NCBI GenBank assembly: GCA_050084985.1
Contig: JBITNC010000002.1
Location: forward strand, 20,956,001-21,020,000
Source of the DNA: Nageia nagi
Lineage: Eukaryota; Pinophyta
Length of the DNA stretch: 64,000 nucleotides
Direction of reading: 5' to 3'
This document shows, one piece after another, positions 1 through 10,047 of the stretch. How positions within the stretch are numbered: the first letter of the stretch is position 1; the number at the start of each line of letters is the position of its first letter. Position numbers and translations under genes: made by a program. The notes beneath the pieces are model-generated. The model did no database searches, was not told the DNA's origin, and saw only the letters and a program-made list of their open reading frames with translations.

Positions 1-119
1 CTAAACTACATTCCTACATGATCCAAATGATCTCAACAATAATTCATATGAAAATGGAAACCAAACAAGCTAAAAAAATGATAAAAAAATAAAAATAGTC
101 ACACTCTATGCATGTAACA

Positions 120-291
120 GAGTGGATGCGTATGCATTAGACTAGTTGGATCTAATGGTAAAAGGTAACTGGTGGGTCATTGGAGAATTGCCTAACTGTC
201 AGTTATTATGACTAGACCTATGCAGACTGGTTGAAAATAGAGATTCAAAATTATGATATTTTCATACTTTTATTAAGCTCAACATTCAACA
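120..291 (-). repeat. 3' LTR (part) of a minus-strand copia element
   Basis: Read on the minus strand, a purine-rich run (AGGGGGAGAA, plus-strand 292-301) is followed directly by TGTTGAATGTTGAG, the usual arrangement of a polypurine tract and the TG start of a copia 3' LTR. The neighbouring RNase H remnant on the same strand supports this. The inner LTR edge (291) is clear; the outer edge at 120 is a guess because no second LTR is present for comparison. Confidence 0.5.
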
Positions 292-800
292 TTCTCCCCC
301 TCTATGCTGATGGGACTAATGAGGATATTCCTCAAATTCAAAAACCAAGCTTTTACAATATCTTTTGTGAAGATATCCATAATATTGTCCAAGGTATTAT
401 AATGCCTAAGTTTAATGATATTTTTCTTCACTATGTCACGTATAAAGTGTTACTTCATATCAAATTGTTTGGACTTGTTATGGTGGACATAATTCTTTAC
501 TAGTTGAATGACACTTTTTTGTCATACAATAAGGTTGGTGGACTATATTTTTTTTCACCAAGTCTTCAAGAACTTTCATCAACCACTATGCTTGAGCACT
601 AGCACTTTGATTGTAATGTATTCAACCTCTTTAGAAGAAAGGGTAATTATACTTTTCTTCCTTGAATTCCATGTAATCATACTTGATTCAAGACTAAAAT
701 AATTCCTTAATGTAGAATTTCTATCATCAAAATTGCTTACCTAATCAGAATCACTAAAGCCAACACGTGTACATCATCATTTTTATAGTAAAAAATACCA
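292..800 (-). pseudogene. Ty1-copia RNase H / 3' end of pol, decayed
   Basis: On the minus strand around 741-765 the translation reads VGFSDSD, matching the copia RNase H motif GYSDSDWAG. Around 610-642 it reads LSSKEVEYIT, matching the LSSxEAEYIA motif. Further down are blocks like VLEDLVKK. RNase H removes the RNA strand during reverse transcription. The frame is broken by stops and the reverse transcriptase that should lie further right is absent, so this is a truncated 3' relic joined to the LTR at its left. The assignment rests on motif order; no other family fits both motifs. Confidence 0.7.
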
Positions 801-1235
801 AAATTAGTTTTTTTTATAACTTTAGTAAAATTTCTATTATATTAAATACAAGAATACATATTTACGGTGAAAGAGAGGATATTCATCCAACTAAGAAATC
901 AAACTAGCATTATTCGACGTGGAGGTGATAAATGGTTTCCAAACAAGAACATAAAAACTAGTTTTAAAATTAAGCATTATCTATAATACATATGTTCAAG
1001 GAATTTGATCATAATGCAGATGCTTTCTTCACCATAGGAGCGCATGAGTTGAGACATCCAAAATGTTGTTATTAACATCATAATCCTGAGACTGATATCG
1101 CCATAGGAACGTAGGAGTTTAGGCATAAAAAATATAGGGGCTATCATTAAAAACCATGGATTGAAATTCTTCAACCAACTATTGATGAGCTACATGAAGA
1201 CTAAGATGTAATACCAACCATGTGGTCAACTTTTC
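801..1235. other. Unassigned AT-rich stretch with a weak internal repeat
   Basis: No recognisable gene. Two imperfect copies of a segment containing CATAGGA-CG-A-GAGTT occur near 1,034 and 1,111, and the minus translation shows LMRSYGEES and LLRSYGDIS. This may be 3' untranslated sequence of the LINE to the right, but similarity to the other LINE copies starts only at about 1,236. Confidence 0.3.
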
Positions 1236-1931
1236 AGGATTCTACTGAGATTTGTAATTCCAGGCTGAGATGAATGGTTTTCAAAGGAGCATATTTGAGA
1301 GCTCAATGCTGGATTCTTGGTCAGCAGAGGAATGAGCCATCCAGATATGACTTAATTAAACCCCTATATTATCCTAGACTTCTCTATAGATTGATTTATC
1401 TTCAAACTATTTTTTTATTACATTTTATCCATAGGGTCCATAGTATCATAGAAGGGACAGAAGACCAAACTATTGAAGGTACCTTCCTCTTACGTGGGTA
1501 AAACCAAGATAGTAATAAATGCCCAATACTTTGAGGTATAGCCTTGGTGAAGGAGAAAATGTTGATGAACTGAACCCAAACTTCATAAGAAAAGGGATAG
1601 TGAAGAAGCAGATGGGATCCCTTTTCAATTGAATCGTTGCACAAGAATCATTGGAAAATCTTATGCTAGCCTCTCTTGAATAGTTGTTCACTAGAGAGGA
1701 ATTTATTGTATGCTACAACCCATGAGAAGAAATTGGTCTTAGGATAATCGTTTGACCTCCATATTTTATTCCAAATTATAGGAGGCCAAACTTGAGTTAT
1801 GGGGGAAGCCGCGTGTATGTATACTGATCAAACTATATAGTCTTCCTTTGGGGTTGGTACCCAGATGAGGTAGTCTTCTTCATTCGATTTAATCATATTA
1901 AGTTGTAACAGGGAGTTAAGAGCCTTTCTTT
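1236..1931 (-). mobile_element. Host LINE, segment 1 (3' part, zinc-binding tail)
   Basis: This is the 3' part of a decayed minus-strand L1-type LINE. The minus translation (about 1,402-1,700) resembles the C-terminal zinc-binding domain of plant LINE reverse transcriptases, with HLLLHYPFSYEVW followed by a WTLWIKCNKK-like tail. The same sequence recurs at 42,236-42,530 and 57,341-57,960. The element continues at 4,881-5,812 and 11,410-12,185, being split by two later insertions. Confidence 0.75.
1914..1931. repeat. Left target-site duplication of nested LINE
   Basis: AGTTAAGAGCCTTTCTTT. It matches 4,863-4,880 in 17 of 18 positions. The uninterrupted site is at 57,978-57,995. Confidence 0.85.
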
Positions 1932-2187
1932 CTTTCTTTTTTTTTGGTAAGTAAAAAAACTTTAAATTAACTAAAAAAACAAATCACGCATAGGATACAC
2001 TGATTATACAAAAATTATCATCCCGTAGAAGGTGATGACTACTGATTATAGGACCAACCCGACACATAACTCCACGGACTGGGTCCAGTGGATCAATATG
2101 ATTACAACTATGGTGTGTCGTCCATACTAGGATCGAGGACAGGAGCGTCCTGTACTATGAGTCGCCAATTCTCAATGAATCGATAGA

Positions 2188-2640
2188 TTAGTAAGGGGTC
2201 ACTCTATTTGAAAAGTGAGGCTTCCCAAATATTTGCCATTTGAGAGCCGAGTGTATACCAGAGCTTGTCAACAGGGGATTGAATTCTCCTAAAGATACGC
2301 TGATTCCTCTCAAGCCAAATGCACCATAGGAGCATAACCGGGGAAGCTTTCCATAACACCACAAGGATTGTGCTAAATGCAGGGTGATACCATGACCGTA
2401 AAAGGGCACCCACGTTTAGAGGAATGATCCACTTCAATCTAAAGGTTGAGAATAGATAGTTCCAAAGTGTGGAGGCAAAGGGACAATGAAGTAGGAGATG
2501 GGGTCTTGTTTCGGGAGCTTCACCACACAGAACATAAGTTGAAATTTTCGACCATCCTCGTCTATGTAGTTGTTCCCCTGATAGGATTTTGTCATGAGTT
2601 AAGGCCAAAAGAAAAAACTGCGCTTTTGGCTAGGCATAAG
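2188..2640 (-). pseudogene. LINE reverse transcriptase C-terminal zinc-binding domain
   Basis: A 134-residue open stretch ending at 2,204 begins MALTHDKILSGEQLHRRG and contains CxxCGEAPETRPHLLLHCPF, then TLWNYLF and LWCIWLERNQRIFR. This is the C-terminal zinc-finger-like domain (zf-RVT) of plant non-LTR reverse transcriptases, thought to help bind template RNA. It belongs to the nested LINE. The upstream join to the reverse transcriptase is broken by stops. Confidence 0.8.
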
Positions 2641-3058
2641 ATGAACATACATGATTCCATACTTTAGGAGGATACTTTACAGGGGTTGAATTGGATAGGA
2701 CATTGAATGCTGAACTAACAGATTAGTTCCTAGATGGTGACCATGCCCAAACCAAGTGATCAATCCCATCAGGTTTGAGTTTGTATATCCAAAGTTGAGT
2801 ATCTAGCACTATGTATTCATGGACAAGGTCTAGAGGAACGTGGTTTAGTGTACGCAATAACTTTTTCCTCATCCCATCAATATCTGACCATTTCCAATAA
2901 TCCTGAACTAGTTGCCCCCATTGCTAACTCATATATTCTTGCATCTGTACGGGCTCACGTAGCTTTGCGAGGGAATGATCTGTGACCCAAGTGTCTTGAT
3001 AAAACTTTACCTTGTCACCAATAATAGCTACCCATTTCAGGTGTTGGATAATTACAGG

Positions 3059-4551
3059 TCAGACTCTCCTTAGTCCATTCCAGATCATGGAGCCAACTGG
3101 AGTATCTAGCATCGTAAAAATACGCTCAGCTTGGTCACTATCCATATATTTGGATCGTATTGCCTGGCTCGAAGGTGAGGTATATTCCGTAAAAATCTGC
3201 CATAATAGTTTCCCTAGTAGAGCAATGTTCATGTCTCTGAGCTTTCTTATACCAAGGCCCCCTTTGCTAAGTAAATCAGAGCATATAACTTCCCAGTCTA
3301 CCAAATGAATTTTGCTCACTTCTGAGTTGCCTAGCCACATGAAATCCCTCAGGAGATGCTCCATCTGAAGTAACATTTTAGATGGGATCCAATATACCCC
3401 CATCTCAAAAATGGGTAGGGCACTGAGAATAGATTTTATCTTTACCAACCTACTTGCCGCTGACAGCCACTTCGCTTTCCAGCTCTCCAGTTTCGAGGAT
3501 AGCCTAACCTTGATCCTTTCTCAAAAGTTACCTATACGCCCACCTTAGAGCAAAGGTAAGCCTAGATATATGCTAGAAAAGGTGTCTGTGGTCATTCTTG
3601 TTAGGCGTGAGATTAACTAGAGGAGCCGAGGAGGAAGGTTAATGCCATACACTTCAGATTTTTCATAATTAACAGCCTGGCCCGAAGCTACCTCATATGT
3701 ATTGAGGAGATTTTTGACCATTTGAATTTATGGACTGAATGATAAACTATCAATAATGTGTCATTTGTAGATTGAGAATGAGTCATCGGTGGAAAAATAT
3801 GATTGATGTTTAACCCCTTGATCTTGCCTATAGCTTGAAGGTGTCTTAACCCCTTCCTAAGGCCTCGACTACTATGATAAACAACTATGGAGATAATGGG
3901 TCTCCTTGTCTCAACCCTTAAGAGCTCTTAAACAAACCTCTAGCACAACCATTGATTAGAATTGAGTACGATGGACCACTAACTAAAGCCCAAATCCATT
4001 GGATTCAATCAGAAGCAAAGCCAAATTTCTCCATCATGCATATCAAGAAAACCCAATTTACACAATCAAAGGTTTTTCTCATATCTAACTTCATCAGTAA
4101 CCCCTTATTTTTATGATTATTTAAGGATTGGATCAGCTCATGGATGAGAATGGATCCATACATAAATTTTCTTCCTTTGATAAAGGTTTTTGTTCATTCG
4201 ATATTATATCTGAAATCACTTTTTTTAATATGTTTGCAGCCATCTTAGATAGGATTTTGTAAATGCAATTACAAAGGTTTGTGCATTTGAGACTTTTGGA
4301 ATCAGAGACAAAAATGTGTGGTTGATCCGACTTAGCACTTGTTTGCTGTTGAAGGCTTCTCTGACAATGGTTACCACCACCTCCTTTAGCATGTTCCAAA
4401 AATATTGATAAAATCCTGAGGGGAATCTATCAGGCCCAAGAGCTCCATAACTCTTCATTTGTGACATAGCAACATAAACCTCCTCCTCTGAGATTGGGTT
4501 GGTAAGCATCGTGTTTTGAGTTGGGGTGATTATGTTTAGTATTAAGTCCAA
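3059..4551 (-). pseudogene. LINE reverse transcriptase, decayed
   Basis: Read right to left: MKSYGALGPDRFPSGFYQYFW (4,400-4,490) is the finger motif QMxxxKAPGPDGFPxxFYQ; further left are palm and thumb relics; 3,059-3,448 reads VKIKSILSALPIF...WIPSKML...GGLGIRKLRDMNIALLGKLLWQIF, the conserved thumb region. At 3,748-3,780 the catalytic FADD motif is degraded to SQSTNDTLLI, so the active-site aspartate pair is not intact. Several frameshifts separate the blocks. Confidence 0.8.
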
Positions 4552-4862
4552 AAAATAATCTTGTCATGTTGATCTTCATTGATCTTCTTCTGACAGTAAA
4601 TGCTGAAAAAAAAATTATGTGTTCATCTAAGTCTTTTGGTGAGGTAAGAGATTTACCCTCTAGAGTAACCAAATTTGAGATTCGGTTATGGGACTTATGA
4701 GCTATTGTGGATGCATGAAAGTATTTGGTATTTCTATCTCCCTCCTATAACCACTATATCCTCGACTTTTGTTTCTAGAAAATCTCCTCCATAAGATATG
4801 CTTCATTTAGTTTTTGAAGAAGAGACTTTTCTTTTTCCAAAAGGGTGGTGCCTTGCTCATTT

Positions 4863-4880
4863 AGTTAAGATCCTTTCTTT
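4863..4880. repeat. Right target-site duplication of nested LINE
   Basis: AGTTAAGATCCTTTCTTT, one mismatch from 1,914-1,931. Host LINE sequence resumes immediately after it (TAGCATTGATATATTTA, compare CAGCACTAATATATTTA at 57,996). Confidence 0.85.
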
Positions 4881-5812
4881 TAGCATTGATATATTTAGGG
4901 ATAATATCAAGACTACACCATTTTAAAAGTTATTGGCCATAAGCATCACTCCATTCAATGCAATCAATAACATATTCAACTCTTGTTTGCTTGAACAAAT
5001 TTTGTATCTTCTTAAAATTGGTCAACTAGTTTAGAGGGGTTGTAGACAATCATGTATCCTCCCAAAAGTGGACTTTGTCTCCTTTATCAATAACCTATTT
5101 TAGTAGCTCTAAAATATGATTCATAGCCTTCCTCATCCTATTCTAAATCATAGATCGAAATGGGAGATTGACTTTTGTGAAAAATTCTATGATGACAGAA
5201 GTCATATAAGTATTTAAAATATAATGCTTGACTCCATTGAGAATAAGATTATTTTTAACATTGCCAAATTAGCTTGCCTATCAAGGCAATATTCATATTT
5301 TGATTGCTTTTGATGCCCAAGCATCGTAATTCTAAGTTTGAACAAATAGTTTGCCAGGACACTAGGTGAGCTTTCCTTTCCTCTAATTTTCCATACCATA
5401 GAAAGTTCAGCATTAGAAGTTCAATTTATTTCTTCACTTTTTCAAAGATCCAAAGAACATCAATGTAAAATACCAAGAGAGAAGAGAGGAATGATTTTAT
5501 CTTAATTAGTTTTCTTACTGTAGATAGCTATTTTCCCTTCCAACTAGCCAATTTATTTATAAGGTTTAACAATGAGCGAGTCCCAAAAGGTACCAATGTT
5601 CCTATCGAAAAATAATGGTAGACCCAAGTATGTGCTTGGAAAAGAGTCAATCGATATTCCAATTTGTCTCTCCATATATTGGAGGAACTTGGATAGTTTC
5701 ATGTTTATACCATATTATTTTGACTTGTTATAGTTCACTATTTATCTTGATGCCAGTTCATAGGAGTTGAGCAAATTTTTGATCATGTGGATTTCCTGGA
5801 TAGAGGGGTAGG
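4881..5812 (-). mobile_element. Host LINE, segment 2 (reverse transcriptase thumb/palm)
   Basis: Continuation of the host LINE after the nested insertion. It aligns by eye with 57,996-58,898. The minus strand includes VWKIRGKESSPSVLANYL (5,330-5,400) and ends at 5,812 with YPSIQEIHMIKNLLNSYELA-like sequence, the region just after the catalytic motif. The reading continues at 11,410 on the other side of the LTR element. Confidence 0.75.
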
Positions 5813-7170
5813 CGTAAAATCCCAAATAATTCTTCAAGCAAATATTAGCCAATTAATGAGCAATAAATATTAAATTATGCTTCTAGGCATACCATGAATT
5901 GATCTAGGGTATCAAACATATATAAAAATATACCAAAAGCCCCAATGTTGCATCTTTTGAGCTAGAAAATACCTCAATAGCTCAACGTGGCACTAGGAGA
6001 TCTATAAATCATGCAAAATACACCATAAATAATCCCAAAAATATGATTTCACACCAAAATAAGTAGGATATCATCAAGCACATATCACAATGAGATAATA
6101 AACAGAGATCAAGTGCATCACGACTCAATTAATGAAGTAATTATGGGAATAATACAATACTAGACCCTCAAGGGGTCAACATTAGCCTTTAAGGAGCACC
6201 AATGTGTACATATGATCAATGATGTAGATATATTATAGAAAAACCACACATTACTAGATATATGGAAGCCTCATTGAAGGGCTTCCTCACAAGCTACCTC
6301 CTAGTGAAGAGAATAAGTGCAATTCTGGAATGCCACCAGATGGATTCAAAGGTGAAGACCACTATATATGCCTAAGATTAGGGCAACCTCATATTATGAA
6401 TATTCACCTCAATCACTAGTCAGAAGATTTTCTAAGCCTCCTGAACTCTCCTTGGTCTACATGCATAAGGGTGCATGATGCTTCTAAGTCTTTGGTAACT
6501 CTGAAGAGAAGATGACCTTTCAATATAATAATCAACATATCTCTACAATTATGCTCTAATTTATTTTATAGCATAGCCTAGATCTATATCTCATATAGAA
6601 GTCATTACCCAATTCTATAATCCAATGTTAGCCTCATAGAGGCTCCAAAATACCCAATGTTGGTGTCTAGGGATCATGCATGCCCAACGTGGATGTCTAA
6701 AGATCATAAATGCCCAACATAGATGTGTAGATGCTATACATGCCCAAAAAGGGTATCTGGGAGTCATACATACCATCTTGGTATCTAGGAGTCATGCATG
6801 GATGCTTAGATGTTATCATGGGCCAACACAAGGGTCTAAGAGTTTCCCAAGGTTGGTGCAAGTGTACAAGTGTTCCCAAGTCCAATGTTGTGGGTATCCA
6901 TGATTATCCATATTAATGTACCATCATAGGTGCTATACAATACTTGGCATTATCACAATAAATATTTAGGATCTTCAAGTGTACAAACAATAATAAAATA
7001 ACTCATCCTAAGGTTGAGAGGAAAACATCCCTCTTTGGGGTTCAGAATGTTGCTACAATGGACCATTATTTTTCTATCGCAAGTAACTAATAATGTAAAA
7101 ATAAAATATTTATAAAGGGAACACTTAGGATACCAAATTTACTTATTTTTGTTCAAAAAGGGATGTTACA
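5813..7170 (-). repeat. 3' LTR of the gag-protease element
   Basis: Direct repeat of 10,048-11,409. On the minus strand it starts TGTAACATCCC and ends in ...TTTACG (TTTACA in the other copies). It contains a run of about 30-bp units at 6,668-6,840. Related LTR copies occur at 42,531-43,061 (partial) and 58,899-60,288. Confidence 0.88.
6668..6840 (-). repeat. Minisatellite inside LTR (about 30-bp units)
   Basis: About six imperfect units of the type GATCATGCATGCCCAACGTGG followed by ATGTCTA. Translation of the plus strand gives repeated HAQxGCL. The same array is present in the other LTR copies near 10,895-11,070, 42,545-42,740 and 59,770-59,960, so it belongs to the LTR itself. Confidence 0.7.
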
Positions 7171-7200
7171 AAGCCTCCCTTCTCAAATTTCCTCCCCTCA
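7171..7200 (-). promoter_or_regulatory. Polypurine tract before 3' LTR
   Basis: On the minus strand TTTGAGAAGGGAGGCTT lies directly before the LTR start TGTAAC. This is the expected plus-strand priming site. It is conserved at 43,062 and 60,289. Confidence 0.6.
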
Positions 7201-8060
7201 AGCAATTGTAAAATTTAAAAAAGCCTTTTATTCCAAGCATCCTTTCATACATATGCATGCATCAACTTAAAATTCTTTAAGTGGAATGCAACTTCAATAT
7301 GTCTCACCAATAAATTATAAAATGAACTCCATATGACAATCATTGGAAAAGTATCCCTCATGTCTAAAACATAGAAGTAATGTGCAACGCTTCTTTTTAA
7401 ACTATTTTTAGGCATGTTAATGGTGGAAAAAATATATGATCTATATGAAATATTAGTGCCTTCACTTTTATTTAGATCAACCTTCTCTATGTAATTATAA
7501 ATTCTATGTATCACATCAAATTTTTTGAGATTGAAATAAGGTCATTTCCATCACAAGTAATCCACATTAACCACAAAATTGTAGTCTTGAACTCACAGGT
7601 CACATGGAAAGTTTTTTGATATAGAAATCCACATTAAGTACAAAAATGCAATTTTGAACTCATACTTTTCATGTAAAAATTCTGATATAGCAATCTATAC
7701 TAAGCACAAAAATACAACCATGAGCATTTGCAACAATCCTGAAATGGAAGGGATAAAAACATTTTTCCATCTTTAGGTGGTGATATCATCTTACAAAAAT
7801 ATAGAAAAAAATAAGTGTGAGTGGAAGCAAACATAACTCTTTCTTCCTATCAAGTGTCAAGACCTTCTTGTGCCCAATATTGCATTTATAGCCTCTTCCT
7901 TCTTCTCAATGTGTGGCCAAATTACTTCCATCCTTTTATTTATCACTTGAGGATAATATTCCTTGATTCCTTGCAAGGTATGAGCCTTACCATCAACTTA
8001 AAAACTCATATTTAGATTTATGTAATTGGTATGAATATCTCCCAATTCAAATAGCTATTG
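7201..8060 (-). other. Non-coding interior of LTR element
   Basis: No reverse transcriptase or integrase motif was found on either strand. The stretch contains repeated blocks of the type 'ATCCACATTAAGCACAAAAATACA' in imperfect copies around 7,555, 7,625 and 7,690. The same blocks occur at 43,440-43,610 and 60,660-60,770. Confidence 0.5.
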
Positions 8061-8480
8061 GACTCCCAAAATCATATGAGTATGGACATCGATGGGGTAG
8101 ACATAGAAATTTTCTCTAGCAGTATAACCTTGCAATCTTAACCCAAATTTTTTAACCACTTGATCCACATGAGTAAGTTTTTCATTAGCATTAAAAATTC
8201 TAAACTCTTAAAAACTTTGTCTTAAGTCCTCTCTTGCTTACGAAGTTTTCATTAATAAGATTATGATTAGCACCAATACCTATGAAGACCATTATCTCTT
8301 GTCCTTTTTCTTGACTAATTACCTTCAAAATTAAATATTTTGATGCTCCATTGAGAAAGCAATCATGATTCCAAGGGATGCCTCCTCCTTGGGTGTTTCC
8401 TCATTCTCTAACACATCCACATCAAGATCCAAATTAGATCCATCATCATCATGAGGAAGGACCTCAATTTAATGCACTTT
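8060..8480 (-). pseudogene. Retroviral-type aspartic protease of LTR element, decayed
   Basis: Counterpart of the open reading at 61,144-61,488. Around 8,250-8,290 the minus translation reads MVFIGIGANHNLI where the other copy has MIFIDLGASHNFI, so the catalytic aspartate of the D-T/S-G motif is lost here. Retropepsin normally cuts the element's polyprotein. Frameshifts are present. Confidence 0.7.
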
Positions 8481-8631
8481 CCTTTATGTTGACAACTATA
8501 TCCTAGTTCCCATAGTTTCTTGTAGTGGAAATATTTACCTTCCTCCCTCAATTTCCTCTTATTAGCTATATCCAACTAATTAATTCCAAGTGGAAATAAT
8601 GCCTTTGGTTTGCTGGTCACTTCTTTTTTGC

Positions 8632-9140
8632 TTATGACATGCCCCTTGGGTGTTTGTGCACTTTGAGGGTAGTCATAGTGAGCTCCAAATTGTATTTGAC
8701 CCTTATTGCATCATCAAGAGTTTTTGGCCTTGAAATTTTCACCATCCCTTGTAGAGGTTCCATCAATTCCTTTACAAAAGTGAAAGTCAACCTCTCCTCT
8801 AAAATATTATGAATCATCACTACTATAATTTTTTGAAATTATGAAATATATTCATCAACTATTCCTTGCTATTTTAGAGATGTGATATCTCTAAAATAAT
8901 CATTTTCCTTCTTCCTATAAAAAACTTTACCAATATTCTAGTAAACTCATCAAAAGAAGAAATATGAGAATAATCTTGGTTAATTACCCCATGTTTCCAC
9001 CATTCAATAACATCTCCCTCAAAATACAACAATGCAAAATGGATAGTATATTCTTCGATTATGTTTGGGTTGAAGGTGAAGTATGTTTGGAGTTGATATA
9101 GCCATGCCCTAGCCATCATCTTCTTCCCATCATACATGGG
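8632..9140 (-). pseudogene. gag (Ty3-gypsy-type capsid region), fragmented
   Basis: At 8,874-9,137 the minus translation reads MARAWLYQLQTYF...A LLYFEGDVIEWWKHG...SFDEFTRILVKFF, matching the retrotransposon gag pattern AxxWLxxLxxYF...A..L.G.A..WW........W..F...F. A second fragment (8,632-8,820) carries ERLTFTFVKELMEPLQGMV. Together these are the capsid part of gag. Confidence 0.75.
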
Positions 9141-9718
9141 TACCTACATTTTATTTATCTTTTGCTGTAAGTATTTCATATCACCCCATCAATTTCCTTG
9201 AGAATGCATCCCATGGGAACTATTCCTTTTTAGAACAAATATCTTCAAATAACTATTGAAATTCACATCTTTTCCTAATTTTGAATCAAGCATGGAATAA
9301 TATTTGAAAATTTAATTTAATTCAAGAGGGTTTGGGACCTAATGTTTTACCTTACTTAAAGATATTTAAGAAAACATGGGCTTAGGTGGCCTAGGAATTA
9401 TTTGTAGATCCCTTATCTTTCCAGCATTCTCCTCAAAAATCATCCCAAGAGTGGATTGATCCCACACAGTGCTCTATGGGAGTAGGATCTCATTAATGCA
9501 TGTTCCTAGTGATTCACTAACCCATGATGAGTGGATCCTCTATCTCTCAAACTATGCAATGTCCTTAGGATAGGCTCTCTTTCACTCATTTCTCTTCTTG
9601 TGGATCATAGTCATAATCTCAAATGGAATGTAGGGGACTAGGATTCATCAAATTTTATTTTAGGGCTTTCTCTCTCCTAAACTAAGCATCCATTTTAGTT
9701 ACTTGATTCTACACTACC

Positions 9719-10006
9719 TTAGTCATTAATGGCCATAAAGAGCTCATCGAATTTTCTTTGTAATGTGGACTCCCATATAAGACTTATTATTCTTCTAGAA
9801 AAAGGATATCTACCTCTTTTGGCTAAATTACCATCATCATAGTACTCTTCCTCTTGAATATCTTTCATCCAAGGGCCATGGGCCTCACTCTGGATGGATA
9901 TGGTTGGGGTTTCATCTTGCAACACCACCTTCCCACTTTTCCTTGTTAAAGCCATCTCTCTTCTAGCATCAGTTCTAGTATAATGGGTATGAATTACAAG
10001 TCTCAT
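9719..10006 (-). pseudogene. gag N-terminal part of LTR element
   Basis: A 95-codon open stretch lies just inside the 5' LTR and primer site. The probable start is the internal MALTRKSGKVVLQDETPT, typical of gypsy gag starts; the open stretch then runs through an acidic EEEYYDDGN and ends FDELFMAIND. Position and charge pattern support gag; there is no independent domain match. Confidence 0.5.
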
Positions 10007-10026
10007 TCATAGGCTAGCGAAAATAA

Positions 10027-10038
10027 TCTATGATACCA
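10027..10038 (-). promoter_or_regulatory. Primer-binding site (initiator Met tRNA type)
   Basis: The minus strand reads TGGTATCATAGA next to the 5' LTR. The common plant site is TGGTATCAGAGC, complementary to the 3' end of initiator methionine tRNA; nine of twelve positions fit, including the first eight. It fixes the orientation of the element as minus. Confidence 0.8.
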
Positions 10039-10047
10039 CTATAAAAT

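Larger units (their letters stand above)
1932..4862 (-). mobile_element. Nested 5'-truncated LINE with 18-bp target duplications
   Basis: A 2.9-kb minus-strand LINE. Its 3' end is at the left: a T-run followed by TTGGTAAGTAAA, the complement of the tail also seen on the LINE ending at 24,262. Order on the minus strand: a region equivalent to EEIxWxQKSRxQWLxEGDxNTKYFH (about 4,680-4,800), reverse transcriptase (about 3,060-4,560), zinc-binding tail (about 2,200-2,640), 3' untranslated tail. Endonuclease and ORF1 are missing, the usual 5' truncation made when target-primed reverse transcription stops early. It sits inside the host LINE, whose uninterrupted counterpart is at about 57,978. Stops and frameshifts show it is dead. 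Confidence 0.9.

Noticed and set aside
6676-6903. Overlapping open readings on both strands
   Set aside because: They come from the 30-bp LTR minisatellite, whose unit length is a multiple of three.
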